64,000 bases of DNA from Pseudonocardia autotrophica (GTDB lineage Bacteria; Actinomycetota; Actinomycetes; Mycobacteriales; Pseudonocardiaceae): NCBI RefSeq assembly GCF_000717175.1, contig NZ_JNYD01000008.1, positions 62,001 through 126,000 of the forward strand. The letters are read 5' to 3'. Below, in pieces: positions 38,515 to 47,456 of the stretch. The position numbers were made by a program, and so were the translations under genes. The notes below the pieces were generated by a model. The model was not told the origin of the DNA. It did no database searches and saw only the letters and a list, made by a program, of their open reading frames with translations. Numbering within the stretch: position 1 is the stretch's first letter; each line of letters starts with the position of its first letter.

Positions 38515-39288
38515 TCAGCGGGACATGTCGTCCGGGCTCCCCAGAACCTTGTCGAAGCCGTGCCGGAACGCGGCCCACTCGCGGCGGCGCGCGGCCAGGA
38601 TCCGCTCGCCGAGCGGGGTGAGCCGGTAGTTCCGCCGGGCGGGGCCGAGCGTGATCAGCCGGTCGTTCTTCAGCCGGTGCAGGCGGTGGTAGGTGCCCTG
38701 CAGGGAGGGCTGGAACACCCCGTCGCTGCGTTCGCGGAGCAGGTCGTGCACCACGCGGCCGTTCTCCGGCCGCTCCTCGACGATCGCGAGGATCAGCAGG
38801 TCCAGCTGCCGGCCGTCGCGCAGCCGCACCTCGCCGTGGCGGGCCCGGCGTGCGGTCGGCTCGGTGCTCCGCCGGGTGCGGCGTGGCTCCGGGAGGCCGT
38901 TCCGCTCGTGACGACGGGTCGTGCCCGTTCGCGAGGGGGAGCGGCCGTTCATCGAGCCGTCCTCGGTGCGTGTGCGGTGGTCGGTGCTGTCGTCGGTGGC
39001 GATGGGATCGCTCCTCCGGTCTGCGGCGTCCGTGTCCGGCTCGGTGTCCGTGTCCGGCTCGCTGTCGGTGCCGGCTTCCGTGTCGGACTCGGTGTCCGTC
39101 TCCGTGCCGGTCCCTGTGTCGGTGACGGGGGCCGTGGCGGTGCCCGTGTCGGTCGCAATCTCGTCGTCGGTGTGGGTCACGGTGCCCTCGGCGTTGTCGG
39201 GGGCCGGGCGGCGCCGTCGTCGCACGGGACGCAACGCGGCCGCCGCGGAGCCGAAGGCCGAGGAGAGGTCCCGGGTCGACCTGCTCAT
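38515..39288 (-). CDS. PadR-type winged-helix protein with acidic Thr/Asp low-complexity N-terminus
   Basis: 257 residues in three parts: a short basic head (ALRPVRRRRRP), a Thr/Asp/Glu repeat region (about 38-105, TDTG/TDTE/PDTD units) and a C-terminal PadR winged helix (LDLLILAIVEERPENGRVVHDLL; GTYHRLHRLKNDRLITLG). Its ATG overlaps the parA stop (ATGA), so the two proteins are made together. The combination of a DNA-binding domain and a disordered acidic arm looks more like a partition or scaffold adapter than an ordinary repressor; this is inference. Confidence 0.75.
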   Translation of the reverse strand: MSRSTRDLSSAFGSAAAALRPVRRRRRPAPDNAEGTVTHTDDEIATDTGTATAPVTDTGTGTETDTESDTEAGTDSEPDTDTEPDTDAADRRSDPIATDDSTDHRTRTEDGSMNGRSPSRTGTTRRHERNGLPEPRRTRRSTEPTARRARHGEVRLRDGRQLDLLILAIVEERPENGRVVHDLLRERSDGVFQPSLQGTYHRLHRLKNDRLITLGPARRNYRLTPLGERILAARRREWAAFRHGFDKVLGSPDDMSR

Positions 39289-40235
39289 GCCCGCGCCTTC
39301 CGACGGGTGCGCGGACGCTCGGCCTCCTCCGCCGCCTGCAGTGCCGACAGCACCTCGACGCCGAGGGCCCGGTAGTCGCCGGCGACGCTCGCGGCCGTCG
39401 CCGAGATCCGCTTCGTCCGGGTGCCCGAGCGCAGCTCCTCCCACCAGGCGGGCTGGGCGGCCGCCTCCACCTCGAGCTCGTGGGCGAGCTTGCCAAGGCG
39501 TCGCGCGTCCTGGGCGGTGCGCTCGGCGTGCCGGATGCTGGTCTCGAACCGGGGCGAGGAGCCGCCGAAGGCCTCGTCGATCGCGGCGAGGGCCTCACCC
39601 TGCACCGCCCGCGCGCGACTGCCCGTCGCGAACAGCACCACGCCGAGCAGCCCGAGCCGGGCGTTGATCTCGCGGGCGAGGGTGAACCGCTCGGCGACGA
39701 GCGTCATGCCGAGCAGCCCGCCGAGGTCGGACTTCGTGGGCATCAGGACCCAGCGCGCCGACGCCAGCGCGAGGTCGGTGAGGATCGTCGACTCCGGCGG
39801 GCAGTCCACGAACACCACTTCGTAGTCGCGCGCGACGGGCGCGAGGACGTCGCCCAGCACCCGGAAGGCGTCGCGCCCGTGGTTCTGGAGCCGGGAGACC
39901 ATCACCGGGGTCAGGTCCTCGAGACGGGCGCCACCGCACACCACGTCGAGCTGCGGCCGGATGTCCGGCACCGGGCGCAGGGGGGTCCGGGCGATGATCG
40001 AGCCGAGCAGCCCGGCGCCCTCGTCGTCGATCTCCGAGCCGCGGTAGCCGAGGTCGTCGGCGAGGTTGGCCTGCCGGTTGAGGTCGACGAGCAGGCACCG
40101 GTAGCCCGCCCCGGCGAACTGCCCGCCCAGGTTCGCCGCGATCGAGGTCTTCCCGACCCCGCCCTTGTCGTTGACGATCGCGATCACGCGGGCGAGCGCG
40201 AACTCGCGCTCACGGTTGCTCGTGCGTCTGGCCAC
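39285..40235 (-). CDS. ParA/MinD-family ATPase
   Basis: 316 residues, GTG start with GGAGGTG upstream. The deviant Walker A KGGVGKT is at 24-30, with switch I-like VDLNRQANLADDLG (the usual DPQ is NRQ) and Walker B VVFVDCPPES. The C-terminus is basic. It is not a plasmid or chromosomal parA with a ParB partner; no ParB is nearby. In this setting, coupled to a PadR-fusion protein and preceded by a hyperacidic protein, it may position a protein cargo on the nucleoid, as McdA does for carboxysomes. Confidence 0.88.
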   Translation of the reverse strand: MARRTSNREREFALARVIAIVNDKGGVGKTSIAANLGGQFAGAGYRCLLVDLNRQANLADDLGYRGSEIDDEGAGLLGSIIARTPLRPVPDIRPQLDVVCGGARLEDLTPVMVSRLQNHGRDAFRVLGDVLAPVARDYEVVFVDCPPESTILTDLALASARWVLMPTKSDLGGLLGMTLVAERFTLAREINARLGLLGVVLFATGSRARAVQGEALAAIDEAFGGSSPRFETSIRHAERTAQDARRLGKLAHELEVEAAAQPAWWEELRSGTRTKRISATAASVAGDYRALGVEVLSALQAAEEAERPRTRRKARA

Positions 40236-40415
40236 GGGCCACCTCCGCAGTCGTCGACGACGGGCGGCCGGGAACGCACCGCCCTCGGTGCAGCGTGCTG
40301 CGCTCGTACCCGACCGCGCGGACCGACACACCCCCTTACGACGACGGCGTCCACCCTGGTCAGCGGAAGCGCGCGATCGTCGCAAGGAAGGCTCGGCCGG
40401 GCGGCGCAGCGCTGC

Positions 40416-41816
40416 TCAGTCCGGGTCCGGCCCCCGGCCGCGCCGGCGGGCGGTGCGCTCCTTCCCGCCGCGTCCGGACGACCCGCCGCCGCTGCGCTGC
40501 GCCCGGCCCCCGCGGCTCGCCAGACCCCGTTGGCTCGTCACGCGCGACGGGCGCGTACGCGGGGTCAGGAGGTCGCGCAACTCGTCCTCGGAGGGGGTGT
40601 CGTGGTCGACGAGGCGCTCGGGTTCCTCGGCCTCGTCCTCGGGGCTGCCGTCGGCTTCCGCGGCGGCTTCCTCGTCCCTGCCGTCGTCAGCCTCCTCGTC
40701 GGCTTCGTCGTCGGAATCGTCCTCGACCTCGTCCTCCGCCGCGTAGTCCTCCTCGTCGGCGGACTCGTCCTCGTCGGCGGGCTCGTCCTCGTCCTCGTCG
40801 GCGGGCTCGTCCTCGTCGACGAGTTCGTCCTCGTCGGCGGGCTCGTCCTCATCGACGAGTTCGTCTTCGTCAGCGAGCTCTTCGTCGTCGGCGGGCTCGT
40901 CCTCGTCGACGAGTTCGTCTTCGTCGACGGGCTCGTCTTCATCGGCGAGTTCGTCCTCGTCGGCGGCTTCGTCGTCGACGAGCTCGTCTTCCCCGGAGTC
41001 GTCGTCCTCCTCGGCGAGCTCGTCGTCGTCGGCGCGCTCGTCCTCGTCGACCGGTCCGTCCTCGTCGACGTCGTCGTCCTCCTCGGTGTCGTCCGGGCCG
41101 GCCTCGGCGTCGGAGTGGGCGGCGGGCCCGTCGACGTAGTCCTCGTCGTCCTCGTCCTCGGCGGGTTCGTCGTCCTCGTCGGCCTCGTACTCTGCGTCGT
41201 CCTGGTCGTCGTACTCGGCGTCCTCGTCATCCTCGGCGACCTCGTCGGTCTCCTCCGAGTCGGCGGCGGAGTCCTCGTCGGCCACCTCGTCGGCGTCGTC
41301 CTCGGGCTCGTCGAGGTCGTCGGAGTCGTCGTACCCGGCTTCCTCCTCGTCCTCGTCGAGCTCGTCGTCGGCCTCGTCGTCGGCCTCGGCTTCGGCTCCG
41401 TCGTCGGCCTCGTCGCCCGCCTCGTCGTCGACCTCGTCCCGCTCCTCGTCGGACTCGTCCTCGGCGGGCTGGTCCTCGGCGGGCTGGTCCTCGTCGGACT
41501 CGACCTCGTCGGACTCGGCATCGTAAGACTCCTCGTCGGAGTCGTCGTAGGCGTCGTCGGAGTCCTCGTACTCCTCCTCCGGCTCCTCCGACTCCGCGTC
41601 CTCGTCCATGAGGTCCTCGGGGGTGACCTCGTCCTCCAGCTCGTCCGGGCCGGCCTCGGCCCCGGAGGCAGGGGCCCCCTCCTCGCCCTCGAGGTCGGCG
41701 TCGACCTGCGCCTCACCCGTCTCCTCGACCCGGATGCGCAGCGTCAGCTTCTTGCTGCCGAGCATGATGTAGCCGCTGATGTCGGCCAGGTCCGAAGACT
41801 GCGTCGGGTCAGCCAT
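40416..41816 (-). CDS. Hyperacidic low-complexity protein with ordered N-terminus and RG-rich tail
   Basis: 466 residues. Residues 1-35 look folded (DISGYIMLGSKKLTLRIRVE, two beta strands). About 36-400 consists almost entirely of Asp, Glu, Ala, Ser and Val in units such as EDELVDEDEPAD. The last 50 residues switch to a basic RG/RGG-like tail. This charge-block layout favours condensate formation or binding of basic partners. I recognise no family. Its start overlaps the stop of the small membrane protein gene by 8 bases, indicating co-expression. Confidence 0.75.
   Translation of the reverse strand: MADPTQSSDLADISGYIMLGSKKLTLRIRVEETGEAQVDADLEGEEGAPASGAEAGPDELEDEVTPEDLMDEDAESEEPEEEYEDSDDAYDDSDEESYDAESDEVESDEDQPAEDQPAEDESDEERDEVDDEAGDEADDGAEAEADDEADDELDEDEEEAGYDDSDDLDEPEDDADEVADEDSAADSEETDEVAEDDEDAEYDDQDDAEYEADEDDEPAEDEDDEDYVDGPAAHSDAEAGPDDTEEDDDVDEDGPVDEDERADDDELAEEDDDSGEDELVDDEAADEDELADEDEPVDEDELVDEDEPADDEELADEDELVDEDEPADEDELVDEDEPADEDEDEPADEDESADEEDYAAEDEVEDDSDDEADEEADDGRDEEAAAEADGSPEDEAEEPERLVDHDTPSEDELRDLLTPRTRPSRVTSQRGLASRGGRAQRSGGGSSGRGGKERTARRRGRGPDPD
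40757..40990. repeat. Short-period coding repeats in the acidic protein gene
   Basis: Imperfect 18- and 36-base tandem units built from CTCGTC and GACGAG blocks encode DELVDEDEPADE repeats. The tract is likely to vary in length between strains. Confidence 0.8.
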
Positions 41817-42009
41817 CGCGCCGCTCCCCACCGGTCGTGCGGGAGGCCCGCGCCGCCGCCACCATCCCCAGCAGGGCCGCGCTCGCCCCCGCGACCGGCG
41901 TCAACCACACCGGACCGGGCCGCCGGTGCGCGAACAAGAGCCTGCCCGCACCGCCGACCAGCGCCCCGACCGCGAGCCCGCGGCCGAGGTGTCGTCCCGT
42001 CGTCACCAC
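41809..42009 (-). CDS. Small membrane protein heading the ParA module
   Basis: 66 residues (GTG start; the next codon is also GTG) with a GGAGGAGGACC site upstream. Two hydrophobic segments (GLAVGALVGGAGRLLFA and VWLTPVAGASAALLGMVAA) flank a basic turn HRRPGP, so it is probably a helical hairpin. Its stop overlaps the acidic protein gene. It could anchor the acidic protein to the membrane; there is no direct evidence. Confidence 0.7.
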   Translation of the reverse strand: MVTTGRHLGRGLAVGALVGGAGRLLFAHRRPGPVWLTPVAGASAALLGMVAAARASRTTGGERRDG

Positions 42010-42163
42010 GCGGTCCTCCTCCGTCTCGCGCGGCGGACCGGTCGCCGCCGCGCGCCGCCCACCCGGGCGGCGTGGGCGCGGGTGCCCGAGGGATCCGGAG
42101 GGGCAAACGGGAGGGGGTCGAAGTTCGGCCGTTCGCCCGACGGGTGCGGCCGACCGGCCGCGC

Positions 42164-44191
42164 TCAGCCCGGGATGCGCCGAAACAGCAGGAGCGAGTGC
42201 GGCGGGAGCGTGATGGTGCTGCGCGGGCGCAGCGGCCGCTCCGCGACCGGGCAGCCGTCCTCCTTCGTGCTGTCGAGCACCGGGAGCAGCGGCGAACCAC
42301 CGCCCGGCAGCACGCACGCCGCGCCCGAGCCGCCGGCGTGCAGCAGGAACAGCCACTCCCCGGCGAGCAGGCCGAGGGAGCGGGCGTGGGCGTCGTGCCA
42401 GTCCTCGTGGGTGAGCGCCCGGCCGGAGGGGTGCCACCAGCGCACCTCCTCGTCGCGGAGGAAGCGGTCGCGGTGGAGGGCGGGGGAGGAGCGGCGGATG
42501 GCGGCGACCCGCGCGGTGAAGCGGGTCATCGCCTCGGCCGCCCCGGGGTCGAGCCCGTCGGGCGACCAGTCGACCCAGGTGGTCTCGTCGTCGAGGCAGT
42601 AGGCGTTGTTGTTGCCGTGCTGGGTCCGCCAGCGCTCGTCGCCGCCGAGGATCATCGGCGTCCCGATCGACAGCAGCAGGGTGCCGAGCATGGCCCGCGC
42701 GGTCGCCCGCCGCCGCGCCCGGACGACCGGCGACGACGACTCGCCCTCCACCCCGAAGTTCTGCGAGCGGTTGTCGTCCGTGCCGTCCCGGTTCTGCTCG
42801 CCGTTGGCCTCGTTGTGCTTGCGCTCGTAGGAGACGAGATCGCGCAGGGTGAAGCCGTCGTGCGCGGTCACGAAGTTGACCGACGCCCACGGCCGCCGCC
42901 CGGACAGGGCGTACAGGTCGGAGCTGCCGGTCACCCGCGAGGCCAGCTCGGCGATGTGGCCGTGGCCGCGGAAGAAGTCCCGTACCGCGTCGCGGTAGCG
43001 GCCGTTCCACTCCGACCATGCGACGCCGAAGCCGCCCACCCGGTAGCCCTCGCCGGTGGCGTCCCAGGGCTCGGCGATGAGCTTGCACGTGGACAGCACG
43101 GGGTCCTGCGCGATCGCCGTGAGCAGCGCGGAGTTCGGGTCGAACGGGCCGGAGTGCGGCCGGCCGAGCACCGACGCGAGGTCGATGCGGAAGCCGTCGA
43201 CGCCGTAGCGGGTGACCCAGTGCCGCAGCGCGTCGCACACCAGGCGGATCACGGTGGGGGAGCCGGCGTCGAGGGTGTTGCCGGTGCCCGTGATGTCGGC
43301 GTCGTGGCCGAGCCCGCCCAGCGAGTAGTAGGCGCGGGCGTCGAGACCGCGGTAGGAGAGCGTGACGCCGCCGACCCCGCCCTCGCACGTGTGGTTGGGG
43401 ACGAAGTCGAGGATCACCTCGATGCCGGCCGCGTGCAGGGCGTCCACCATGGACCGGAACTCGGTGGTCTCGGCGCCCGGGCTGCTCGCGTACCCGCTGT
43501 GCGGGGCGAGGAAGCCGAGCGTGGAGTAGCCCCAGTAGTTGCGGGCGCCGCGCTCGAGCAGTGAGGGCTCGGAGGCGCTCGCGCACACCGGCAGGAGTTC
43601 GACGGCGGTGACCCCGATCCGCTGGAGGTGCTCGACGACGGCCGGGTGCGCCAGTCCGAGGTACGTGCCGCGCAGCTCCGGCGGGACCTCGGGGTGCCGC
43701 GCGGTGTAGCCCTTCACGTGCAGCTCGGTGATCACGGTCTCGGACCACGGGACGTCCGGGCGCGGCGGCAGCGGTGTGCCGTCGGGCGCCTCGACCACGG
43801 ACAACGGCACGGCGCCGAGCGAGTCGACCGTGCTCGGCGGGCCGGTCATCGGGTCGTCGACCCAGCCCCGGGCGGCGTCGAGGTCGGTGACGCGGCCGTC
43901 GATCCGCCGCGCGTACGGGTCGACCAGGATCTTGTGCGGGTTGTAGCGGTGGCCCTCCCAGGGGCGGTAGGGGCCGTGCACGCGGAAGCCGTAGCGCTGT
44001 CCCGGCCGGACGTCCGGCACGTGCCCGTGCCACACCCCGAAGGTCCGCTCGGTCAGCTCCACCCGCCGCTCGACGAGCTCGCCGGGCGCACCGTCCACCA
44101 GGCACACCTCGACGGCGTCCGCGCTGGTCGAGGCGACGGCGAAGCGCGCCCCGGTGTCGTCGACGTGGGCACCCAACGGGAAGACAGGCAC
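42164..44191 (-). CDS. glgX: Glycogen debranching enzyme / isoamylase-type GlgX
   Basis: 675 residues, GH13_11. CBM48 (YGFRVHGPYRPWEGHRYNPHK-type region) precedes the barrel with the nucleophile Asp in DGFRIDLASVLG, Glu in LIAEPWDA and Asp in VTAHDGFTL; the NRDGTDDNRSQNFG stretch is diagnostic. It removes alpha-1,6 branches from phosphorylase-limit glucan. The GTG at 44191 has a TATCCT box (44205-44200) 8 bases upstream, so the mRNA is likely leaderless. It lies upstream of the ParA module in the same orientation with a 154-base gap. Confidence 0.94.
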   Translation of the reverse strand: MPVFPLGAHVDDTGARFAVASTSADAVEVCLVDGAPGELVERRVELTERTFGVWHGHVPDVRPGQRYGFRVHGPYRPWEGHRYNPHKILVDPYARRIDGRVTDLDAARGWVDDPMTGPPSTVDSLGAVPLSVVEAPDGTPLPPRPDVPWSETVITELHVKGYTARHPEVPPELRGTYLGLAHPAVVEHLQRIGVTAVELLPVCASASEPSLLERGARNYWGYSTLGFLAPHSGYASSPGAETTEFRSMVDALHAAGIEVILDFVPNHTCEGGVGGVTLSYRGLDARAYYSLGGLGHDADITGTGNTLDAGSPTVIRLVCDALRHWVTRYGVDGFRIDLASVLGRPHSGPFDPNSALLTAIAQDPVLSTCKLIAEPWDATGEGYRVGGFGVAWSEWNGRYRDAVRDFFRGHGHIAELASRVTGSSDLYALSGRRPWASVNFVTAHDGFTLRDLVSYERKHNEANGEQNRDGTDDNRSQNFGVEGESSSPVVRARRRATARAMLGTLLLSIGTPMILGGDERWRTQHGNNNAYCLDDETTWVDWSPDGLDPGAAEAMTRFTARVAAIRRSSPALHRDRFLRDEEVRWWHPSGRALTHEDWHDAHARSLGLLAGEWLFLLHAGGSGAACVLPGGGSPLLPVLDSTKEDGCPVAERPLRPRSTITLPPHSLLLFRRIPG

Positions 44192-44210
44192 GATCGGCGA
44201 GGATAAGGGG

Positions 44211-45056
44211 GTGAGTTCCCCCGGATCGCCCGCCGGCGCAGAAACCTCAGTGCAGAGCGTCACACCCGATCTGTCCGATCTCGTGATCCACATGGACGGG
44301 GTCAGCGTCCGCCGCGGGAAGACCGTGCTGCTCGACTCGGTCGACTGGCAGGTCGAGCTCGACGAGCGCTGGGTCGTCCTCGGGCCCAACGGCGCCGGCA
44401 AGACCACCCTGCTGCGCCTCGCCGCGGCCGAGATGCACCCGACGGCCGGCACCGTCGACGTCCTCGGCGAGCGGATGGGCCGGGTCGCGGTGTTCGAGCT
44501 GCGCCCGCGCATCGGCCTGACCTCGGCGAACCTCGGCATCCGGATCCCGGGCGACGAGGTCGTGTCCGACGTCGTCGTCAGCGCCGGGTACGGCGTGCTC
44601 GGCCGCTGGCGGGAGCGGTACGACTCGCTGGACACCGACCGGGCCGAGCACCTGCTCGAGCAGCTCGGCATGGCCGGGTTCGCCGACCGCGAGTACCGGA
44701 CGCTGTCCGAGGGCGAGCGCAAGCGGGTGCTGATCGCCCGCGCACTGATGACCGACCCGGAGCTCCTGCTGCTCGACGAGCCCGCCGCCGGCCTCGACCT
44801 CGGCGGCCGGGAGGACCTCGTCTCCCGGCTCTCCACGCTGGCGCTCGACGCCGAGGCCCCGGCGTCGGTGCTGGTCACCCACCACGTCGAGGAGATCCCG
44901 CCCGGCTACTCGCACGGCCTGCTCCTGCGCGGCGGGAAGGTCGTGGCCGCGGGGCTGCTCGACGACGTCCTCACCGACGAGAACCTCTCCGCCACCTTCG
45001 GCCTGCCGCTCGCCGTGCAGCGCCGGCGCGGGCGGTACACGGCCTGGCTGCGCTGA
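44211..45056 (+). CDS. ABC transporter ATP-binding protein (Rv3041c-like)
   Basis: 281 residues from the GTG at 44211 (GAGGATAAGG upstream; GTG 44250 is an alternative). Walker A GPNGAGKTTLL, signature LSEGERKRVLIARAL (a variant of LSGGQ) and Walker B LLLLDEPAAGLD are present. There is no permease gene beside it. It resembles single ModF-like ATPases; from memory M. tuberculosis Rv3041c has the same neighbours (crotonase, methyltransferase). Confidence 0.88.
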   Translation: MSSPGSPAGAETSVQSVTPDLSDLVIHMDGVSVRRGKTVLLDSVDWQVELDERWVVLGPNGAGKTTLLRLAAAEMHPTAGTVDVLGERMGRVAVFELRPRIGLTSANLGIRIPGDEVVSDVVVSAGYGVLGRWRERYDSLDTDRAEHLLEQLGMAGFADREYRTLSEGERKRVLIARALMTDPELLLLDEPAAGLDLGGREDLVSRLSTLALDAEAPASVLVTHHVEEIPPGYSHGLLLRGGKVVAAGLLDDVLTDENLSATFGLPLAVQRRRGRYTAWLR

Positions 45057-45132
45057 CCGGGAGCTGATCCGGGCCTCCCCGTCGGGTGAGCGGGCGGGGC
45101 CCGCTGCCCGGACGGCGGGTTAGGGTCCGGGC

Positions 45133-45912
45133 GTGACGGAATTCGTGAGGCTCGAGGTCGACAACGGGGTGGGCACGATCCGGCTGGACCGGCCGCCCAT
45201 GAACGCGCTCAACCGGCAGGTCCAGGCGGAGCTGCTGCAGATCGCGCAGGAGGCCGCGACCAGGGCGGACGTCCGCGCAGTGATCGTCTACGGCGGCGAG
45301 AAGACGCTGGCGGCGGGCGCCGACGTCAAGGAGATGGCGACCATGTCCTACTCGGACATGGCCCCGCGGGCCCGCGCGCTCTCGGCCGGCCTCGGCGCGC
45401 TCTCGATCATCCCGAAGCCGACGGTCGCCGCGGTCACCGGCTACGCGCTCGGCGGCGGCCTCGAGGTCGCCCTCGGCGCCGACCGGCGCATCGTCGGCGA
45501 CAACGCCAAGCTCGGCTTCCCGGAGATCCTGCTCGGCATCTTCCCGGGCGGCGGCGGCACCCAGCGGCTCGCCCGGCTGATCGGCCCGTCGCGCGCGAAG
45601 GACCTGATCTACACCGGCCGGTTCGTCGACGCCCAGGAGGCGCTGGCGATCGGGCTGGTCGACGAGGTCGTCCCCGCCGACGAGGTGTACACCCGCTCCG
45701 TCGAGTACGTCTCGCAGTTCACCTCGGGCCCCGCTCTGGCGTACGCCGCCGCGAAGAAGGCGATCGACGGCGGCCTGGACACCGACCTGCGCACCGGCCT
45801 GGACATCGAGTCGGAGCTGTTCGCGGGCGTGTTCGCCAGCGACGACGCCGCGATCGGCATGAAGTCGTTCGTCGAGAACGGCCCGGGCAAGGCGAGCTTC
45901 ACCGGCCGCTGA
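45133..45912 (+). CDS. Enoyl-CoA hydratase
   Basis: 259 residues with a complete crotonase active site: Glu111 in [11 protein letters not shown] and Glu131 in [18 protein letters not shown]. It hydrates 2-enoyl-CoA to 3-hydroxyacyl-CoA in beta-oxidation and could supply the crotonase step next to the Ccr pathway. TAGGGT at 45121-45126 lies 6 bases before the GTG, a leaderless layout. It is the positional counterpart of mycobacterial echA17. The gene ends in palindrome copy 3. Confidence 0.94.
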   Translation: MTEFVRLEVDNGVGTIRLDRPPMNALNRQVQAELLQIAQEAATRADVRAVIVYGGEKTLAAGADVKEMATMSYSDMAPRARALSAGLGALSIIPKPTVAAVTGYALGGGLEVALGADRRIVGDNAKLGFPEILLGIFPGGGGTQRLARLIGPSRAKDLIYTGRFVDAQEALAIGLVDEVVPADEVYTRSVEYVSQFTSGPALAYAAAKKAIDGGLDTDLRTGLDIESELFAGVFASDDAAIGMKSFVENGPGKASFTGR

Positions 45913-45917
45913 CCCCT

Positions 45918-45957
45918 GTGAGTGGCGATAGTCGCCATAGCGACTATCGCCACTCAC
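45918..45957. repeat. 40-base palindrome (family copy 3)
   Basis: Arms GTGAGTGGCGATAGTCGC/GCGACTATCGCCACTCAC (18 bases, perfect) around CATA, beginning 6 bases after the crotonase stop. Same family as 15961-16008 and 37606-37647. Confidence 0.9.
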
Positions 45958-45974
45958 GACCGATCGGAGGCCGG

Positions 45975-46895
45975 GTGAGCGCACGGGAGCTGGTGGTGCT
46001 GGGGACCGCGAGCCAGGCACCCACGCGGACCCGCAACCACAACGGCTACCTGCTCCGCTGGGACCGGGCCGGGCTCCTCTTCGACCCGGGCGAGGGCACC
46101 CAGCGGCAGATGCTGTTCGCCGGCATCGCGGCGAGCGCGGTCACCCGGATCTGCCTGACCCACATGCACGGCGACCACTGCCTCGGCGTGCCCGGCGTGG
46201 TGCAGCGGCTCTCCCTCGACGAGGTCCCGCACCCCGTGCACGCGCACTTCCCGGCGTCGGGCCAGGAGCACTTCACCCGGCTCCGGTACGCCACCTCCTA
46301 CCGGGAGCGCGGGGACCTGCGCGAACACCCGCACGACCGGGACGGCGTGGTCGCCCGGGACGAGGCCGGCAGCCTCGAGGTCCGGCGGCTGGAGCACCCC
46401 GTCGAGGCCTTCGGCTACCGGCTCGTGGAGCCCGACGGCCGCCGCATGCTCCCCGAGGCCCTGGCCCGCGCCGGGATCACCGGCCCGCGGGTCCGCGAGC
46501 TGCAGGCCCGCGGGGAGCTCGACGGCGTGCGGCTGGAGGAGGTCAGCGCGCCGCGGCCGGGTCAGGTGTTCGCGTTCGTCATGGACACCCGGCTGTGCGA
46601 CGGCGTGTACGCCCTGGCCGACAGGGCGGACATGCTGGTCATCGAGGCGACCTTCCTCGACGGGGACCGCGACCTCGCCCACGCCTACGGCCACCTCACC
46701 GCACGGCAGGCCGCGGCCGTCGCGGCCGAGTGCGGCGTGCGCACGCTCGTGCTCACGCACTTCTCCCAGCGCTACACCGAGCCGGGGCGGTTCGCCGCGG
46801 AGGCGCGGGAGGTGTTCGGCGGCGAGCTCGTCGTCGCCGAGGACCTGATGCGGGTGCCCGTGCCGCCGCGGGGGGTCGTCGGGCAGCCGACCTAG
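45975..46895 (+). CDS. rnz: Ribonuclease Z / metallo-beta-lactamase-fold hydrolase
   Basis: 306 residues. The MBL metal motif [10 protein letters not shown] and the later THFSQRY segment match RNase Z, which matures tRNA 3' ends. The opening [22 protein letters not shown] is typical. The GTG start has CGGAGG upstream; a longer reading would start inside the palindrome repeat and is rejected. It follows the crotonase in the same direction. Confidence 0.9.
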   Translation: MSARELVVLGTASQAPTRTRNHNGYLLRWDRAGLLFDPGEGTQRQMLFAGIAASAVTRICLTHMHGDHCLGVPGVVQRLSLDEVPHPVHAHFPASGQEHFTRLRYATSYRERGDLREHPHDRDGVVARDEAGSLEVRRLEHPVEAFGYRLVEPDGRRMLPEALARAGITGPRVRELQARGELDGVRLEEVSAPRPGQVFAFVMDTRLCDGVYALADRADMLVIEATFLDGDRDLAHAYGHLTARQAAAVAAECGVRTLVLTHFSQRYTEPGRFAAEAREVFGGELVVAEDLMRVPVPPRGVVGQPT

Positions 46896-47350
46896 GAGCT
46901 CCGCCCCGCGCCGGCGTAGGCGTCCATCGACTCGACCAGCGCGTGCAGCCGGTCCCGGAGCGCGTCGCGCTCGTCGGCCTCGAGACCGAACGCCTCGGCC
47001 ATCCCGACGGGCACCCCGAGCGCCCGGGCCTGCAGGTCCCGGCCCTCGTCGGTGAGCACGGCCTCCACGCCGCGCTCGTCGTCCGTCCGCCGGCGGCGCG
47101 CGATCAGCCCCGCCCCCTGGAGCCGCTTGAGCAGCGGTGTGACCGTGCCGTAGTCGAGGTGCAGGGCGGTGGCGACCTCCTTGACCGTGAGGCTCCCGTG
47201 CTTCCAGAGCAGGAGCATCACCAGGTACTGCGGGTAGGTCAGGCCCAGCTCGTCCAGCAGGGGCCGGTAGGCCGCCGTGACCGCGCGGGATGCCGCGTAG
47301 ATCGCGAAGCACAACTGGTCCTCGAGCAGCATCGACTCGGTCCGTTCCAC
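46892..47350 (-). CDS. OhrR-like MarR family redox regulator
   Basis: 152 residues from the GTG at 47350. The N-terminal [15 protein letters not shown] carries the single reactive Cys of OhrR, followed by [12 protein letters not shown] and the [14 protein letters not shown] recognition helix. OhrR senses organic peroxides. TACAGT (47363-47358) lies 7 bases before this GTG, choosing it over 47392, which would lie inside the palindrome. Instead of ohr it faces an esterase gene; the shared promoter contains a perfect palindrome. Confidence 0.87.
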   Translation of the reverse strand: MERTESMLLEDQLCFAIYAASRAVTAAYRPLLDELGLTYPQYLVMLLLWKHGSLTVKEVATALHLDYGTVTPLLKRLQGAGLIARRRRTDDERGVEAVLTDEGRDLQARALGVPVGMAEAFGLEADERDALRDRLHALVESMDAYAGAGRSS

Positions 47351-47378
47351 CTCGCCGACTGTATCACGCGCGCCACAG

Positions 47379-47396
47379 TAACTTGTGCACAAGTTA
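47379..47396. promoter_or_regulatory. 18-base perfect palindrome, OhrR operator candidate
   Basis: TAACTTGTGCACAAGTTA is perfectly symmetric and lies in the ohrR-esterase divergent promoter, 15 bases upstream of the ohrR -10 box, overlapping its -35. It is AT-rich compared with its surroundings. It is the natural binding site for the OhrR-like dimer and would control both genes. Confidence 0.75.
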
Positions 47397-47456
47397 ATTG
47401 AGGACTAGCTTTCTCGGCATCGGCCCGCGAGGGGCCCGAGCAGAACGGAGAACACG

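Noticed and set aside
40295..41611. Plus-strand Arg/Pro-rich open frame opposite the acidic protein
   Set aside because: It is the complement of the Asp/Glu repeat tract and consists of RRR/PRR runs; the minus strand has the folded N-terminus and a gene-like context.
38515..42009. Plasmid partition or chromosomal parAB locus
   Set aside because: No ParB-like protein or repeated parS-like site was seen nearby, and the flanking genes are chromosomal metabolism.
39480..42602. 1040-codon plus-strand open frame rich in Val/Leu/Gly
   Set aside because: It is a shadow of parA, the acidic gene and glgX; hydrophobic VLVGGLVLV runs come from complementing the acidic repeats.
45918..45974. Start of RNase Z inside the palindrome
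   Set aside because: The extra residues are the translated palindrome; the GTG at 45975 has a good ribosome-binding site.
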